Position numbers and translations under genes: made by a program. Positions 9,243-18,710 of a stretch of 64,000 nt of DNA are shown in pieces. The notes beneath the pieces were generated by a model that was given only the letters and a program-made list of their open reading frames with translations, was not told the origin of the DNA and searched no databases. Position 1 is the stretch's first letter, and every line of letters begins with the position of its first letter. The stretch comes from CAWIVH01 sp963839475 (GTDB taxonomy: Bacteria; Acidobacteriota; UBA6911): positions 1 to 64,000 of the forward strand of contig CAWIVH010000013.1 of assembly GCA_963839475.1 (NCBI GenBank), written 5' to 3'.

Positions 9243-11116
9243 CCTATGAAAAGCTCGGGCAGGTGGATACCGACGTCACCGCCGTGCTGCTGCACAACGG
9301 GCCCTCGGATCCATTCACCACTTCGTTCACTCGCGACGCCTTTGGGCGGTTGCTCTCGATGACCTACCCGGATGGTGAGGTTCTAACCCACCAATATGAC
9401 TCGGGCGGGCTTCTTTCGAGCCTCCAAGGCCGCAAGCCGATGTCAACGGGCACCGTCATCACCGACTATCTCAGGCGCCTGGAATACGACGAGTTCCAAA
9501 CAAAGCGCTACCAGGAGTTCGGCAATGGTGCGCGCACCGAGTACACCATCGACCTGGCCACCCGGCGGCTCGCCCGGCAGGCGACCGACGCAGCGGCGCG
9601 CAGGGTGCAGGACCTGAACTACACCTACGACCGCGTGGGCAACGTGTTGGCGATGGACAACCTGCTCCCGCCGCCCCAGACGAATCTCAAAGGCGGGCCG
9701 AGCAGGCAGACCTACAGTTACGATCCCTACTACCGGTTGAAGTCGGCGGCGGGGAGCGCCCCGCAGGCGCCGAGCCAGCAGCGGGATTTCACATTCGCGT
9801 TGACCTATGATCTGGCCGGCAACATTCAGAGCAAGGCACAACTCGATACTACTTCCCAAGTCACATCGAGCGGCACCGTCCGCAATCCAAAGCAGGAAGA
9901 CACGACAACCTATCGGTTTGATCCGATGGTCTACAACCCGGCCCGGGCACACCAGTTGGCGAGCACCGGCAGTGCAAACTACAATTACGACGACAACGGC
10001 AACCTCACCCGCATTGTCGACTCGCGGGGCCGTGTCCAGCGCACCATTACCCGGGACGCGGACGATCGGGCGATTGAGATCAACGATACGTCGAATTCGA
10101 CCGACTACAGCTACGACCACCTCGGATTGATGGGAGTCAGGCGCGACGGCCTGGGCGAAACGGCTTTCGTCAACGATTGGTTTCAGACAGTCAATCAGGG
10201 CTGGGCCTGGAGGCAAATCTGGGCCGGCGAGAGCCGCATCGCCCAGGCGACTGAGCACCTCGACGAACTGGGGAACCTTACACAGTACCGCTACTACCAG
10301 CATGAGGATCTGCAAGGCACGACCAATCTTGTCACCGATGCGCAGGGTCTCGTCTTCGAGCACATCGAATATTTCCCGAGCGGCGAGCTGTGGATCCATG
10401 AGAATAGCACCACCCACCGCACACCGTATCGATTCGTCGGCGCCTTCAACGACGAGTTCCGCAACTTGCACAATCTGGGCCAGCGCTGGTACGAGCCGCG
10501 GGAGCAGATGTTCTATAATCCTGAACCGCTACTCTACAAGGACCCGCAGTCGGTGATCGGCGATCCTGGGCTCCTGCCGGCCTACTCTTATGCGGAGTCG
10601 AACCCGCTGCGGCTGTACGACAACGACGGCCTCGCCGGCAAGAATGTCCAGAGCCGGCTGGCGAATAAATTCGGGCTGTCGGAGAAGGTCACGCCCGGAA
10701 AAGCCCTCCAGGCTTTGTCGGATTCAAAGCGATCCTCGCGGCTGTGGCAATCCCTCGTGCGGTTCTCCATCAGCGAGAAGGCCGACACACTTGCGGCGAT
10801 CTCGGAGCGCTTCGAAGCCAAACCGCTGCTGGAATTCGAGCTGGACGTCATGGGCGGCCGTCCAAAACTGAAGAGCGTCAGCGGAGGCTTCCTTATCTGG
10901 CAGAAGCCCCTGAAGGAGTGGGGAACGACTGCTGGGCAATCCGGCGCTGCCGGTCCCGGCGCGACTGGCCAGCAGGCGAGCGGCGGCAGTGCCGCCCCCG
11001 GTGGGGCGGCTGGTCCGCTGCAGACACCCAGCGGGCTGAAAAAATCCACCAAGGGCGCCCCCAGTCCCGCGGTGAAGGGGACCTCCAAGCCCGTGGCCCC
11101 GTCATCGGCCCCATAA
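9239..11116 (+). CDS. RHS C-terminal part with divergent core and low-complexity tail (fragment 4 of 4)
   Basis: True coding in this frame starts about nt 9188, just after the lost G. Residues 1 to about 370 hold further RHS/YD repeats (YDRVGNVLAMDN, YDDNGNLTRIVDSRGR). The hyperconserved RHS core is recognisable but degenerate: YRFVGAFNDEF, LGQRWYEP, then SYAESNPLRLYDNDGL at about 450-465, where typical RHS proteins have a DPxG ending. After it comes a tail of about 160 residues with a short charged helical stretch and a Gly/Ala/Ser/Pro-rich end. I recognise no toxin domain in the tail, and no immunity gene follows. In TcC or RHS proteins the part after the core is the cleaved effector; whether this tail is one is unknown. 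Confidence 0.8.
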   Translation: MTYEKLGQVDTDVTAVLLHNGPSDPFTTSFTRDAFGRLLSMTYPDGEVLTHQYDSGGLLSSLQGRKPMSTGTVITDYLRRLEYDEFQTKRYQEFGNGARTEYTIDLATRRLARQATDAAARRVQDLNYTYDRVGNVLAMDNLLPPPQTNLKGGPSRQTYSYDPYYRLKSAAGSAPQAPSQQRDFTFALTYDLAGNIQSKAQLDTTSQVTSSGTVRNPKQEDTTTYRFDPMVYNPARAHQLASTGSANYNYDDNGNLTRIVDSRGRVQRTITRDADDRAIEINDTSNSTDYSYDHLGLMGVRRDGLGETAFVNDWFQTVNQGWAWRQIWAGESRIAQATEHLDELGNLTQYRYYQHEDLQGTTNLVTDAQGLVFEHIEYFPSGELWIHENSTTHRTPYRFVGAFNDEFRNLHNLGQRWYEPREQMFYNPEPLLYKDPQSVIGDPGLLPAYSYAESNPLRLYDNDGLAGKNVQSRLANKFGLSEKVTPGKALQALSDSKRSSRLWQSLVRFSISEKADTLAAISERFEAKPLLEFELDVMGGRPKLKSVSGGFLIWQKPLKEWGTTAGQSGAAGPGATGQQASGGSAAPGGAAGPLQTPSGLKKSTKGAPSPAVKGTSKPVAPSSAP

Positions 11117-11125
11117 TTCAGCCAG

Positions 11126-11161
11126 CCTCGCCACGGTCCGCAGGAAGCCGCCGTGGCGAGG
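11126..11161 (+). terminator. Hairpin after the Tc/RHS-like gene
   Basis: A perfect 11-base inverted repeat (CCTCGCCACGG at 11126-11136 and its complement at 11151-11161) has a 14-base loop and starts 10 bases after the stop codon at 11116. No T-run follows, so it may act as a weak terminator or as an mRNA 3'-end stabiliser. Confidence 0.55.
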
Positions 11162-11428
11162 GTCTAGGGCGAATTGATAATCTGTGGCACAATCCCGGGC
11201 GATTCCAGGATTTGTTACGATTATGAGATGTGCAATCTCGGGATCCTTTTCTTCAATGGTATTGCTACTCTTGCCCGACTCTTGGGCGTAGGGTAACAAT
11301 ATTCAATCGAGCGTCAACCAGCTCTGATGACATATCTTCGCGCGAATGCCAATTGAGCCGCGTTCGACGCTTGACAGGGGGTTAGAGCTTCCGGATTCTG
11401 CGGATCTTAAGCTTACATCCGGAGGAAC
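11162..11428. other. Non-coding spacer before the transposase
   Basis: Apart from a TTGACA hexamer at 11371-11376 without a convincing -10 partner, and the GGAGG Shine-Dalgarno just before the transposase start at 11429, I see nothing. No clear terminal inverted repeat of the transposon could be defined here. Confidence 0.4.
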
Positions 11429-12511
11429 ATGAAATCGCAGCTACACCCCTGGCAGCTCTTGCTCCTGATCCTCGCCGGCTGGATCAATTGTAGTCAACAG
11501 GCGGCCATAGAGTACCTACTAACCGAGAACCGGATCCTCAGAGCGAAACTCGGGAAGAAGCGGATCCTCCTTGACAATGGCCAGCGTCGGCGTCTGGCCC
11601 TCAAAGGCAAGGTCCTCGGGCGCAAAGCGCTTGAGCAGTTGGCCACCATCGTTACTCCGGATACGATCCTCCGTTGGCATCGCGAAATCGTTGCCAGGCA
11701 CTGGGACTACAGCGGCCGGCGGAAAAGCGCTGGACGTCCTGGTGTCGCGGGGGAAATCGTTGAACTCGTCCTGCGTATGGCCCGTGAGAATCCGGCTTGG
11801 GGCTATGACCGCCTCCAAGGGGCACTGGCGAATCTGGGGCACAACATCTCGGACACGACTGTCGCCAGAATCCTCAAAGCCCACGGCATCGAGCCTGCGC
11901 CGGACCGCAGGCGCGAGACCACGTGGAAGACCTTTCTTAAGGCCCACTGGGATGTCCTGGCCTCGGTTGACTTCACCACGACCGAGGTCTGGACCAAAAG
12001 CGGCCTGACCACCTGTTACCTGCTCTTCGTCCTGGAATTGGCCACGCGGCGCGTGCACTTCGCCGGATGCACCACGAATCCCGACGAATTGTGGATGTGC
12101 CAGATCGCAAGGAATTTGAGCGACGCCGAAGATGGATTCCTGCGAGGGAAGAATTATCTGCTGATGAATCGCGACGCAAAGTTCTCCAAAGCGTTCCGGG
12201 ACATCATGGAGCAGGCTGGTGTAGAGGCAGTACAATTGCCTCCGCGCTCTCCTAATTTGAATTCGAATCTCGAGCGCTTCATGCGATCGGCGAAGGAGGA
12301 AGGCCTGGAGCGCATGGTCTTCTTCGGGGAGAGATCACTGCAAGTTGCCACAGCCGAATTCCTGAGCCATTTTCATGCGGAACGTAACCATCAAGGTCTC
12401 GATAATCGGCTGATTGAGCCGGGGGAAGAGGTGGGCCGCACCACCGGCGACGTTTCGTGCCGGGAGCGTCTGGGTGGACTGTTGAGATACTACCACCGCA
12501 AGGCAGCCTGA
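11429..12511 (+). mobile_element. Integrase-core (DDE) transposase
   Basis: This 360-residue protein belongs to the rve-type integrase-core transposases that occur as single-ORF elements in many acidobacteria and planctomycetes. A helix-turn-helix-like N-terminal region (about 70-160) is followed by the RNase H-fold catalytic core. The likely DDE triad is D181 (ASVDFTTTE), D249 (MNRDAKFS) and E282 (PPRSPNLNSNLERF), with the 32-residue D-to-E gap usual for the family. The C-terminus keeps the typical FHAERNHQGLDNRLI-like block, so the protein appears intact. The start has GGAGG seven bases ahead. It sits right after the large RHS gene, a common place for insertion. I could not define the ends of the element. 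Confidence 0.85.
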
Positions 12512-12860
12512 CCAGCTGTATCGGAGGTGCTGTCAGGTGCTGTGCTACCTCGCGAATGAGGTGTGTGCAGGTGCCGGCTCGCATCTTACATCCGAGCGGA
12601 GAAGCCAACGTCGTTCGGCAACGCCGAATGCGCACGGGCTTCCGAGTGTTTGCTTTCGGCCGAGATAGCAACATCCTCCCGACCCCAAGTAAGCAACACT
12701 GGCTCACTTTCGAGTCGGCCGATTTTCTTCACCATGCGGGTTGGGGCCGAGCGCCCCTCATCCCCTTTTTTTTCTTTTTGCACCGATCTCCGGCCAGTGG
12801 CTCTCGAAGTCCAGGCGCAAGTTGCATCCATGATCGCGCAGCTGTAAATTGCGAGATTTC
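12512..12860. other. Spacer between convergent transposase and lnt
   Basis: No gene supported. The short frames here have no family signature. A T-rich run at about 12767-12779 lies downstream of the transposase. The right end of the transposable element should be in this stretch, but no inverted repeat matching the left side was found by eye. Confidence 0.4.
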
Positions 12861-14555
12861 CTATCTTAAAAAGTATCGGATATATTGAACCATCCTGTTG
12901 CGGCCATCGTATTTCCAAAACCACAATCCTATGACCGCCAGGATGCATGCATAGGCCGGCCAATCGCCCAACTGCTGATAAGGCGTTTTGCTTTCCATCA
13001 TGGGCATCTTCTCCAGATGCGTCCCCACAACCGATAATCCCGTTTGTGCAAGAATTCTGCCGCACGGATCGATAAAACATGAGATGCCGGTGTTGGTGGA
13101 ACGAACCAGGGCCAGCCGGTTTTCAACGGCACGAAACACCGATACGGCCACATGCGTATATGGTTCCGCGGTTTCTCCGAACCAGGCATCGTTCGTCAGG
13201 TTGAGGAGGATATTAGGCTTCTCAGCCGAAAGCCTGCGCCCCACCTGCGGCAGGATGTCTTCATAGCAGATCAGGACGCCAAGTCGATAGGGTCCGAATG
13301 GCATCGCCTGAACTGATGTGCCGGGGGTCAAATCGCTTGCCTCCGGGGTCCACTGATAAAGAAGCGGGAATGTCTCACCCAGCGGCATATGTTCGCTGAA
13401 GGTCATCAGACGCATCTTGTCATAAATGCCGGTAACCCTACCCTGTCTGTCGAGCAGGATGGCAGAATTATAGTGATTGAATCCCGGATGCCGGATCGAC
13501 CGACTCTCGGGATTTTCGCGGAATGTCATGGCTCCAAGCAACAACGGAACCCGGAAGCCTCGCTGCGGCGCCGCACGCTCCACGGGTGGAGTCTGCCGGG
13601 CGTAGTCCTCCAGAGCGTACATCGGCGGCAGGGTGGCGCTTTGAGGCAGGCGAATCGCCTGGCCGGGGATCAGACGATAAGCATGCATACCTTCCTGACC
13701 CTCGGTCTGGGCAAAGACGTAGTTGGAATAGTAGGAGGTTTCGGGCCAGAGGATCAAATCAGCGCCCTGGTTGGCCAATTCCAGGGATAAGCGCTGGTGG
13801 ATAACCAGGTTGTCGTCGACCTTCTCCCGGTTTTCCTTGCTCCTGATACCGATGTTGGCCTGGACAACCCCGACGGCGAGTTTGGGGGCGCCGGCAATGC
13901 GTGCATCCAAAACGGGGATGCGGATGGATCCGTATATCAGTAGAAAAGCTGGAAGGGATAAGGCCAGCACGAAGTAGCGCGCGGCTTTCCGTGGATTGTG
14001 CTGCATCAAAGACTCGACCATGTCCATCCCTGCGCCATTCGCCATGACCAGCAAAAATCCCAATAGGTAAACACCCCCTAATTCACAGATCTGAATCGCG
14101 GGAATCCATCGAAATTGAGTGTTGGCGTAGAACCAGGGGAAGACGCACCACACCAGATATTCAGAGGCGATATAAGTGACGGGCGCCAACAGCCAATAAC
14201 CCATAGGGCGATGGAGGCGCAATCGATGCAGCAGCCAGAGCCAGACTGCAAATATTAAACCCTGAACCGTGGCCAGGAGCAGGTTGAGACATGCGCTCAG
14301 GATCAGCGACATGTGGCCAAAGGTCACCAGCAGGCCTGTCACCCAATAAAGAATGCCAAGGTTTGCAATCGTGCCGGCGCATAAGCCCAGAAGAAAATGA
14401 ACCCGGCCGCTCGTGCCGCGCACCGAGCATAGAATCGGAACCAGCCCTACCCAGGCCGGCAACGGCGAGCCGACAGGAGGAAAACCCAGGAAAATGAGAC
14501 TGCCTGTAAGAGCAGCCAATCCGAGACGCCAGGACCATTCCGAGGTGCGCATCAT
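12861..14555 (-). CDS. lnt: Apolipoprotein N-acyltransferase
   Basis: Lnt transfers an acyl chain from phospholipid to the N-terminal cysteine of lipoproteins in the inner membrane, the last step of lipoprotein maturation. The 564-residue protein has an N-terminal membrane part of about six to seven segments (residues 10-215), a periplasmic nitrilase-fold domain (about 225-520) and one final membrane segment near 535-550. The catalytic triad is visible: E272 in LILWPETS, K380 in GIYDKMRL and C430 in LICYEDILP. The length is slightly above the usual 500-540 because of an insertion around 285-360. The ATG at 14555 has AGGA upstream. A lipoprotein gene lies upstream on the same strand but 260 bases away, so cotranscription is uncertain. 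Confidence 0.95.
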   Translation of the reverse strand: MMRTSEWSWRLGLAALTGSLIFLGFPPVGSPLPAWVGLVPILCSVRGTSGRVHFLLGLCAGTIANLGILYWVTGLLVTFGHMSLILSACLNLLLATVQGLIFAVWLWLLHRLRLHRPMGYWLLAPVTYIASEYLVWCVFPWFYANTQFRWIPAIQICELGGVYLLGFLLVMANGAGMDMVESLMQHNPRKAARYFVLALSLPAFLLIYGSIRIPVLDARIAGAPKLAVGVVQANIGIRSKENREKVDDNLVIHQRLSLELANQGADLILWPETSYYSNYVFAQTEGQEGMHAYRLIPGQAIRLPQSATLPPMYALEDYARQTPPVERAAPQRGFRVPLLLGAMTFRENPESRSIRHPGFNHYNSAILLDRQGRVTGIYDKMRLMTFSEHMPLGETFPLLYQWTPEASDLTPGTSVQAMPFGPYRLGVLICYEDILPQVGRRLSAEKPNILLNLTNDAWFGETAEPYTHVAVSVFRAVENRLALVRSTNTGISCFIDPCGRILAQTGLSVVGTHLEKMPMMESKTPYQQLGDWPAYACILAVIGLWFWKYDGRNRMVQYIRYFLR

Positions 14556-14817
14556 TTGCAGGATCCTGCTGTGAGTGCCGGCGATGGGCAGGTTGTGAGC
14601 GCAATGATGAGTTCGGTGCCGATGACCCCGGCGCAGCGCAGGCGCAAAGCATGCGGCGCAACTGAGAGATCTGCGAGGATATGCATGAGCCTTTCGGCAA
14701 CCTGTCGAGCGCTCATGACGCCCAATCTAGCAGAGGCGTTGACGCTTGGGAAACAAACCCTGCCGCCCTCGGGAGGAGACCAAACGCCTGGCTTGCCGCG
14801 AAAAGACGACCGCTGCG

Positions 14818-15630
14818 TTACCAGATTATGGGTCCTTCAGCTGACAAGGTGCCTCCACTGACTGAGCTTGCCTTAGCCGAATAGTAATATTCAATTCTAC
14901 CGACGGTGCGCGGAAGTGCAGTATTGATGGTTTGTTTGAGTTCGAAAAAGATTTTGGTCGCCGAAGACTCCGTCCGGCGAATAATCGTCGCCGCACCTAG
15001 TGTCTCGGGATTGCAGTTCTGGTTCGGCACGCATACCCATACACGGCCCCTGGCAGCTGAAAGGTCAATAGCGTAATTCGCTTGATCCGGCGGATTCTTC
15101 ACCTCCAAAGATAATATTGAGACGATATCAACTTTTTGTGTATTGCTTGCTGTTCGGTTAGAAAAAACCTCCGTAACGCTCAGGTATGGAAGCGCGATAT
15201 TGATCGTGAGGAAGGCCCATGCCCTTTTGCTCTCTCCGTTGCGCTGCACTTGCGCCGAGATTTGAGCCAGTCTTACCAGGCCATCTGGGTTTTTATGCAG
15301 CGCTTCAGGCGTAGCAAGATTCTGAGAACATTCGACGGAAATCTTAGTTGTAGTCTTTGTATCCGAATCCGCCTTCAGCGTATAAAAAGGCGTGTTGCCT
15401 TCAAAGAGCCATTTTTCAAAGGTTACGCCATCTTCAGTGGTTTTCCATGTGGCTGTAACTGCAACGGGTTTGCTCCAGGGGGAGATTGCTATCTCATTCG
15501 GCACGATCTCAATCTGCCCATTCGCGCTTTGGAAACTTGAATCCGCGCAGCCTGCCAGGATCAGGCAACCTAGGAGACTTAGAGATGGCAATGCTAAGCC
15601 GAATTCAGCCTTGAATTGTACGATGAACAT
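14818..15630 (-). CDS. Predicted lipoprotein of unknown function
   Basis: The 270-residue protein starts with a hydrophobic signal and a clear lipobox (LILAGC, cysteine at about residue 28), so it should be lipidated and anchored in the envelope. The rest is rich in beta-strand-like, Ser/Thr-rich sequence, consistent with one or two Ig-like folds, but I recognise no family. An AAGAGG ribosome-binding site precedes the ATG at 15630. The gene starts only 32 bases after the stop of the large secreted protein upstream (15663-18710), so the two probably form an operon and may work together on the cell surface. Confidence 0.75.
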   Translation of the reverse strand: MFIVQFKAEFGLALPSLSLLGCLILAGCADSSFQSANGQIEIVPNEIAISPWSKPVAVTATWKTTEDGVTFEKWLFEGNTPFYTLKADSDTKTTTKISVECSQNLATPEALHKNPDGLVRLAQISAQVQRNGESKRAWAFLTINIALPYLSVTEVFSNRTASNTQKVDIVSILSLEVKNPPDQANYAIDLSAARGRVWVCVPNQNCNPETLGAATIIRRTESSATKIFFELKQTINTALPRTVGRIEYYYSAKASSVSGGTLSAEGPIIW

Positions 15631-15662
15631 GAGATGCCTCTTCTCTGGAGTGCAGGCGTCTT

Positions 15663-18600
15663 CTATTGTTTAAATATATTAATCGTCAATGCATTGGACA
15701 TGCCCCCAAAATCAGCTGGGCCGGATTGAACGTGCGCCGCAAGGCCTGTGCTCAAATCGGCTGATGGCGGCAGCTTGATGGGAAAACCGCTGAACGCGAT
15801 CTCAATCTGCGTGGGATAGAGCAGAAGATACGGAGCCTTCGGAAGAACTCCCGGAACATACGAAAAATTCAAGCCGGATCCGAGTCCGGCAAGTTTGGTA
15901 ACTGTAATCCACCCTTTGCCCCAGTCAGTCTCCTCATTCTTATATGCAAGATACAGTACGGCTTTGTCTGCCGCAGATGAGCTTACCCGCAACTCGAGAT
16001 CCCAATCATTGGAGAGATAGTAACCATAATCCTTTATCACCTTGAATGTTCCGACAACGGCGCCCTTGGTCAATCCCGACAGCGTGCGATCGACGTTGAA
16101 AAAATTGAGGTTGAAGCCGATGGTGGGCAATTCGAGCGCCTTCTGGCTGAATTTAAGCGTAAAAGGGACCTCACTGCCGGCCGTAGTGCCGGCTAATTTG
16201 AGATCGATGGTCGGACTATACAATACCCTGGCGGTATAGCCGTTTCCCGGCCCCGAGCCATTGTCCACGCGAATGGCTCCTTCTATCATCCCTTCGGGGA
16301 CAAGGACGGTTAAGCCCCCTGTATCCGCCTGCAGGGGGTAAGCCGTCAGGGTTGCGTTTTTATCCAATGGGAAAATGATCTTTGGATCGGTGCCGAAATT
16401 GGTTCCTTTCAGAGTCAACGTGTCCCCGGTCGAAACGAACAGTGGCAAGATGGAGGCTATGTTCGCCTTCGCCGCATCGGGGACGGAGAATGTCAGAGGC
16501 TGCGTGCTGTTTCTCAAAACCTTCGGCTCCGAATAGTCCGTTTTTCCCGAGGAGGAGGCATAGTCGATCGCGATGTTCGATGTCCCGGCGTTTGCCGGCA
16601 AAAGCACCAGATCCGTGCGGAAAGAAAAATCCAGATCCATTTGTATTCCTGAGTTCCATTGAGTGTTGCCGGTGGTCACCGTGGATATTTCAAATACAAG
16701 CGCGCCGGAACTGGAATTGCTCATTCTTGCGGTGAACAACTCAAACGCGCTCAGCTTGTACAACTGCAACACCGGAAAATCGATGAGCGCGCGAAACTCG
16801 AGGGGGTCCGTATTGGTCGCTACCAGTTTTATCAGTCCGCTATCATCAAAACTGCCTCCAAAAATGAGAGTGCCAAATCCGATCTCGTCGCCCTGCTTGA
16901 TTCCGGACGCCTGAAGTTTCAGCCCGGGGCAGCTCATCTTCATGGAAGAAATGACCAAGTCATTCCTATTGATGTGAAACTTCCACCGCATCGCAGAGGA
17001 GGTCCCTGCGAGGTTCTGGGCGAGCTCTATTCCAGTGTCGGGTGCGAAACCGTGGACCTGTGTCAGGACCGGCACCGATGTCAGTTTCTCATCGAGCGAT
17101 CGCAGCGTCAGAGCGGCGATCGGAAAATCACTGCTCACCTGGATCGTTCCCTCGAATTCGCCGACCTTGCTGTAGTCGGGAAACAATTGGGTCATGAACA
17201 AAGCCTGGTGCTTGTTGGGTTGCAGGGTCATGACTTCTTTGCGCGACGTTACCCAATCACCATCTTTGTTGAAGAGGCCAAAATAGACGTTCGTCGTTTG
17301 GCTGGTTTCGCTCGGGTTGGTAATCGCGATGCCGGTGTCAAAATAGCCAATCGAATCCGCGATCAGGTTGAACTTGGACATCGGCTCCGCCGAATTCACC
17401 CCCACCTCGGCCAGTGCTTGCCCCTGGGCGTCGAACACGTGAAAGATCGACACCCCGCTGATCCGCTTGTCCATCGACACACGGCACCAGCCGACCTCCG
17501 CATCCCCGGCCCCGCTGGTCACAAGCCGCGTGACCGCACGGGCAGCAAGATCGAAATCAAACGACGTCGACGTCTTCCCGCCGATCGTCACAATCATCGG
17601 CGTACCGTCCGATTTGAACAAATCGATCTTCCCCGTCGCCCGGTTCGCCGTGTTGTTGATCAGGATCACCGAAGTCGCATACTTCAGCTTTCCCAGCAAT
17701 CCATCCGCGATCTGGGGAAAAATCAACCTGTTTGCCGTGCGGTCCGCCGCCGGAGGCGCTACCATGGGCAGTGAGGTAAACTGATCCCCGTTCAGCCGGA
17801 GCGTGATTCCTGCAAACTTGCGCCCGTCCGTCGAATTGACGATAAGGGAGCCTTCAAAGTTGTTGATATTCGCAACGTTGGGGAAAAACTCGTTCAGGAA
17901 ACGCGCGGTGTGGCCGAGCGCGCTGAGTTTTTGAGTAGTTTCCGTGATCTTGGCACCTTTGTCATCGATGAGTTCCAAACGCAACACGGTAGCATCCGTA
18001 TCGCTGGGATTCACCAGGGCCAGCCCTGTGTAGGTATTGTTTTTGCTGTCCGCAAAGATCGTGAAACTCGTCCCGAGGAGCGATTCCGCCACGCCAACAT
18101 CGGTGAAGATTTTGCCGTAAACGTCGCGAATGCCGAAGCTGGCTGTGCCCGTGAGAGGCTGATTCGTTTCAATGGAAACCCACCCCGTCTGCAGTTGCCC
18201 GGTGCCGGATGTCGCCAGACGCAGCAGCCGTCCCTTTTTAATGTTAATTGGAATGGTGGAATCGTTCACCGTCCCCACCGTGAGTTTCAGGGGGGCACCG
18301 TTGTCCCCGTAAAATTTCATGGCTCCGGCAACGTCATAATCGGAGTCGTTCACGAGCACAAAAGAAGTCTGGTAGCTCCGGTTGGTGCCGGGAAGCGCCC
18401 CGTCGGCTACCTGGGCAAAAATCATCCGCACCGGGGAATTGCCGGCCTGGTAGCCCGCGGGAAGATTCCAGCGCGGCAGCGCCGCCGCTGGAGGCGCTTT
18501 TTCCGGCTCGCCACGAAGCACCCGGGCGAGACCGGAAAAACCGTGCGCCTCCAATTCCTGCACGGTGATTCCCCGGGCTTCCAGCAATTTTCTTTTGAGC

Positions 18601-18710
18601 GTTCCCTGGGTGCGATCCGGATTGTTCGCCAAAGATAGCAGGCTAAGGGCTAAAACCAGGAATAGGCGGGAGAAACAAGCAACGCGGGAAGACCAGCGAG
18701 AGTTCGCCAT
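15663..18710 (-). CDS. Large secreted protein with two tandem repeats and an IPT/TIG domain
   Basis: I chose the ATG at 18710 because GGAGG lies a few bases upstream and a clean Sec signal peptide follows (MANSRWSSRVACFSRLFLVL, cut near ALS-LAN); the frame opens 17 codons earlier. The protein has 1,015 residues. Residues about 95-320 and 330-560 are two diverged copies of the same module, each starting with a (M/L)IF-(A/P)Q-(V/I)ADG motif and ending in an F(T)S(L/V)P-V motif. Later come two cohesin/Ig-like stretches and, between them at about residues 750-840, an IPT/TIG domain (GDTLTLKGTNFG, LTVLVPEGM, RVDNGSG). No enzyme motif is visible. A surface adhesin or carbohydrate-binding scaffold is plausible but unproven. 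Likely cotranscribed with the downstream lipoprotein. Confidence 0.8.
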   Translation of the reverse strand: MANSRWSSRVACFSRLFLVLALSLLSLANNPDRTQGTLKRKLLEARGITVQELEAHGFSGLARVLRGEPEKAPPAAALPRWNLPAGYQAGNSPVRMIFAQVADGALPGTNRSYQTSFVLVNDSDYDVAGAMKFYGDNGAPLKLTVGTVNDSTIPINIKKGRLLRLATSGTGQLQTGWVSIETNQPLTGTASFGIRDVYGKIFTDVGVAESLLGTSFTIFADSKNNTYTGLALVNPSDTDATVLRLELIDDKGAKITETTQKLSALGHTARFLNEFFPNVANINNFEGSLIVNSTDGRKFAGITLRLNGDQFTSLPMVAPPAADRTANRLIFPQIADGLLGKLKYATSVILINNTANRATGKIDLFKSDGTPMIVTIGGKTSTSFDFDLAARAVTRLVTSGAGDAEVGWCRVSMDKRISGVSIFHVFDAQGQALAEVGVNSAEPMSKFNLIADSIGYFDTGIAITNPSETSQTTNVYFGLFNKDGDWVTSRKEVMTLQPNKHQALFMTQLFPDYSKVGEFEGTIQVSSDFPIAALTLRSLDEKLTSVPVLTQVHGFAPDTGIELAQNLAGTSSAMRWKFHINRNDLVISSMKMSCPGLKLQASGIKQGDEIGFGTLIFGGSFDDSGLIKLVATNTDPLEFRALIDFPVLQLYKLSAFELFTARMSNSSSGALVFEISTVTTGNTQWNSGIQMDLDFSFRTDLVLLPANAGTSNIAIDYASSSGKTDYSEPKVLRNSTQPLTFSVPDAAKANIASILPLFVSTGDTLTLKGTNFGTDPKIIFPLDKNATLTAYPLQADTGGLTVLVPEGMIEGAIRVDNGSGPGNGYTARVLYSPTIDLKLAGTTAGSEVPFTLKFSQKALELPTIGFNLNFFNVDRTLSGLTKGAVVGTFKVIKDYGYYLSNDWDLELRVSSSAADKAVLYLAYKNEETDWGKGWITVTKLAGLGSGLNFSYVPGVLPKAPYLLLYPTQIEIAFSGFPIKLPPSADLSTGLAAHVQSGPADFGGMSNALTINIFKQ

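Noticed and set aside
11412..12593. Direct repeat CTTACATCCG on both sides of the transposase gene
   Set aside because: Only ten bases, and the left copy lies right at the ribosome-binding site of the gene; there are no inverted repeats next to it, so it is not convincing as a target duplication.
16659..17774. 371-residue plus-strand open frame
   Set aside because: Antisense to the secreted TIG-domain protein, with a low-quality, Arg/His-rich translation.
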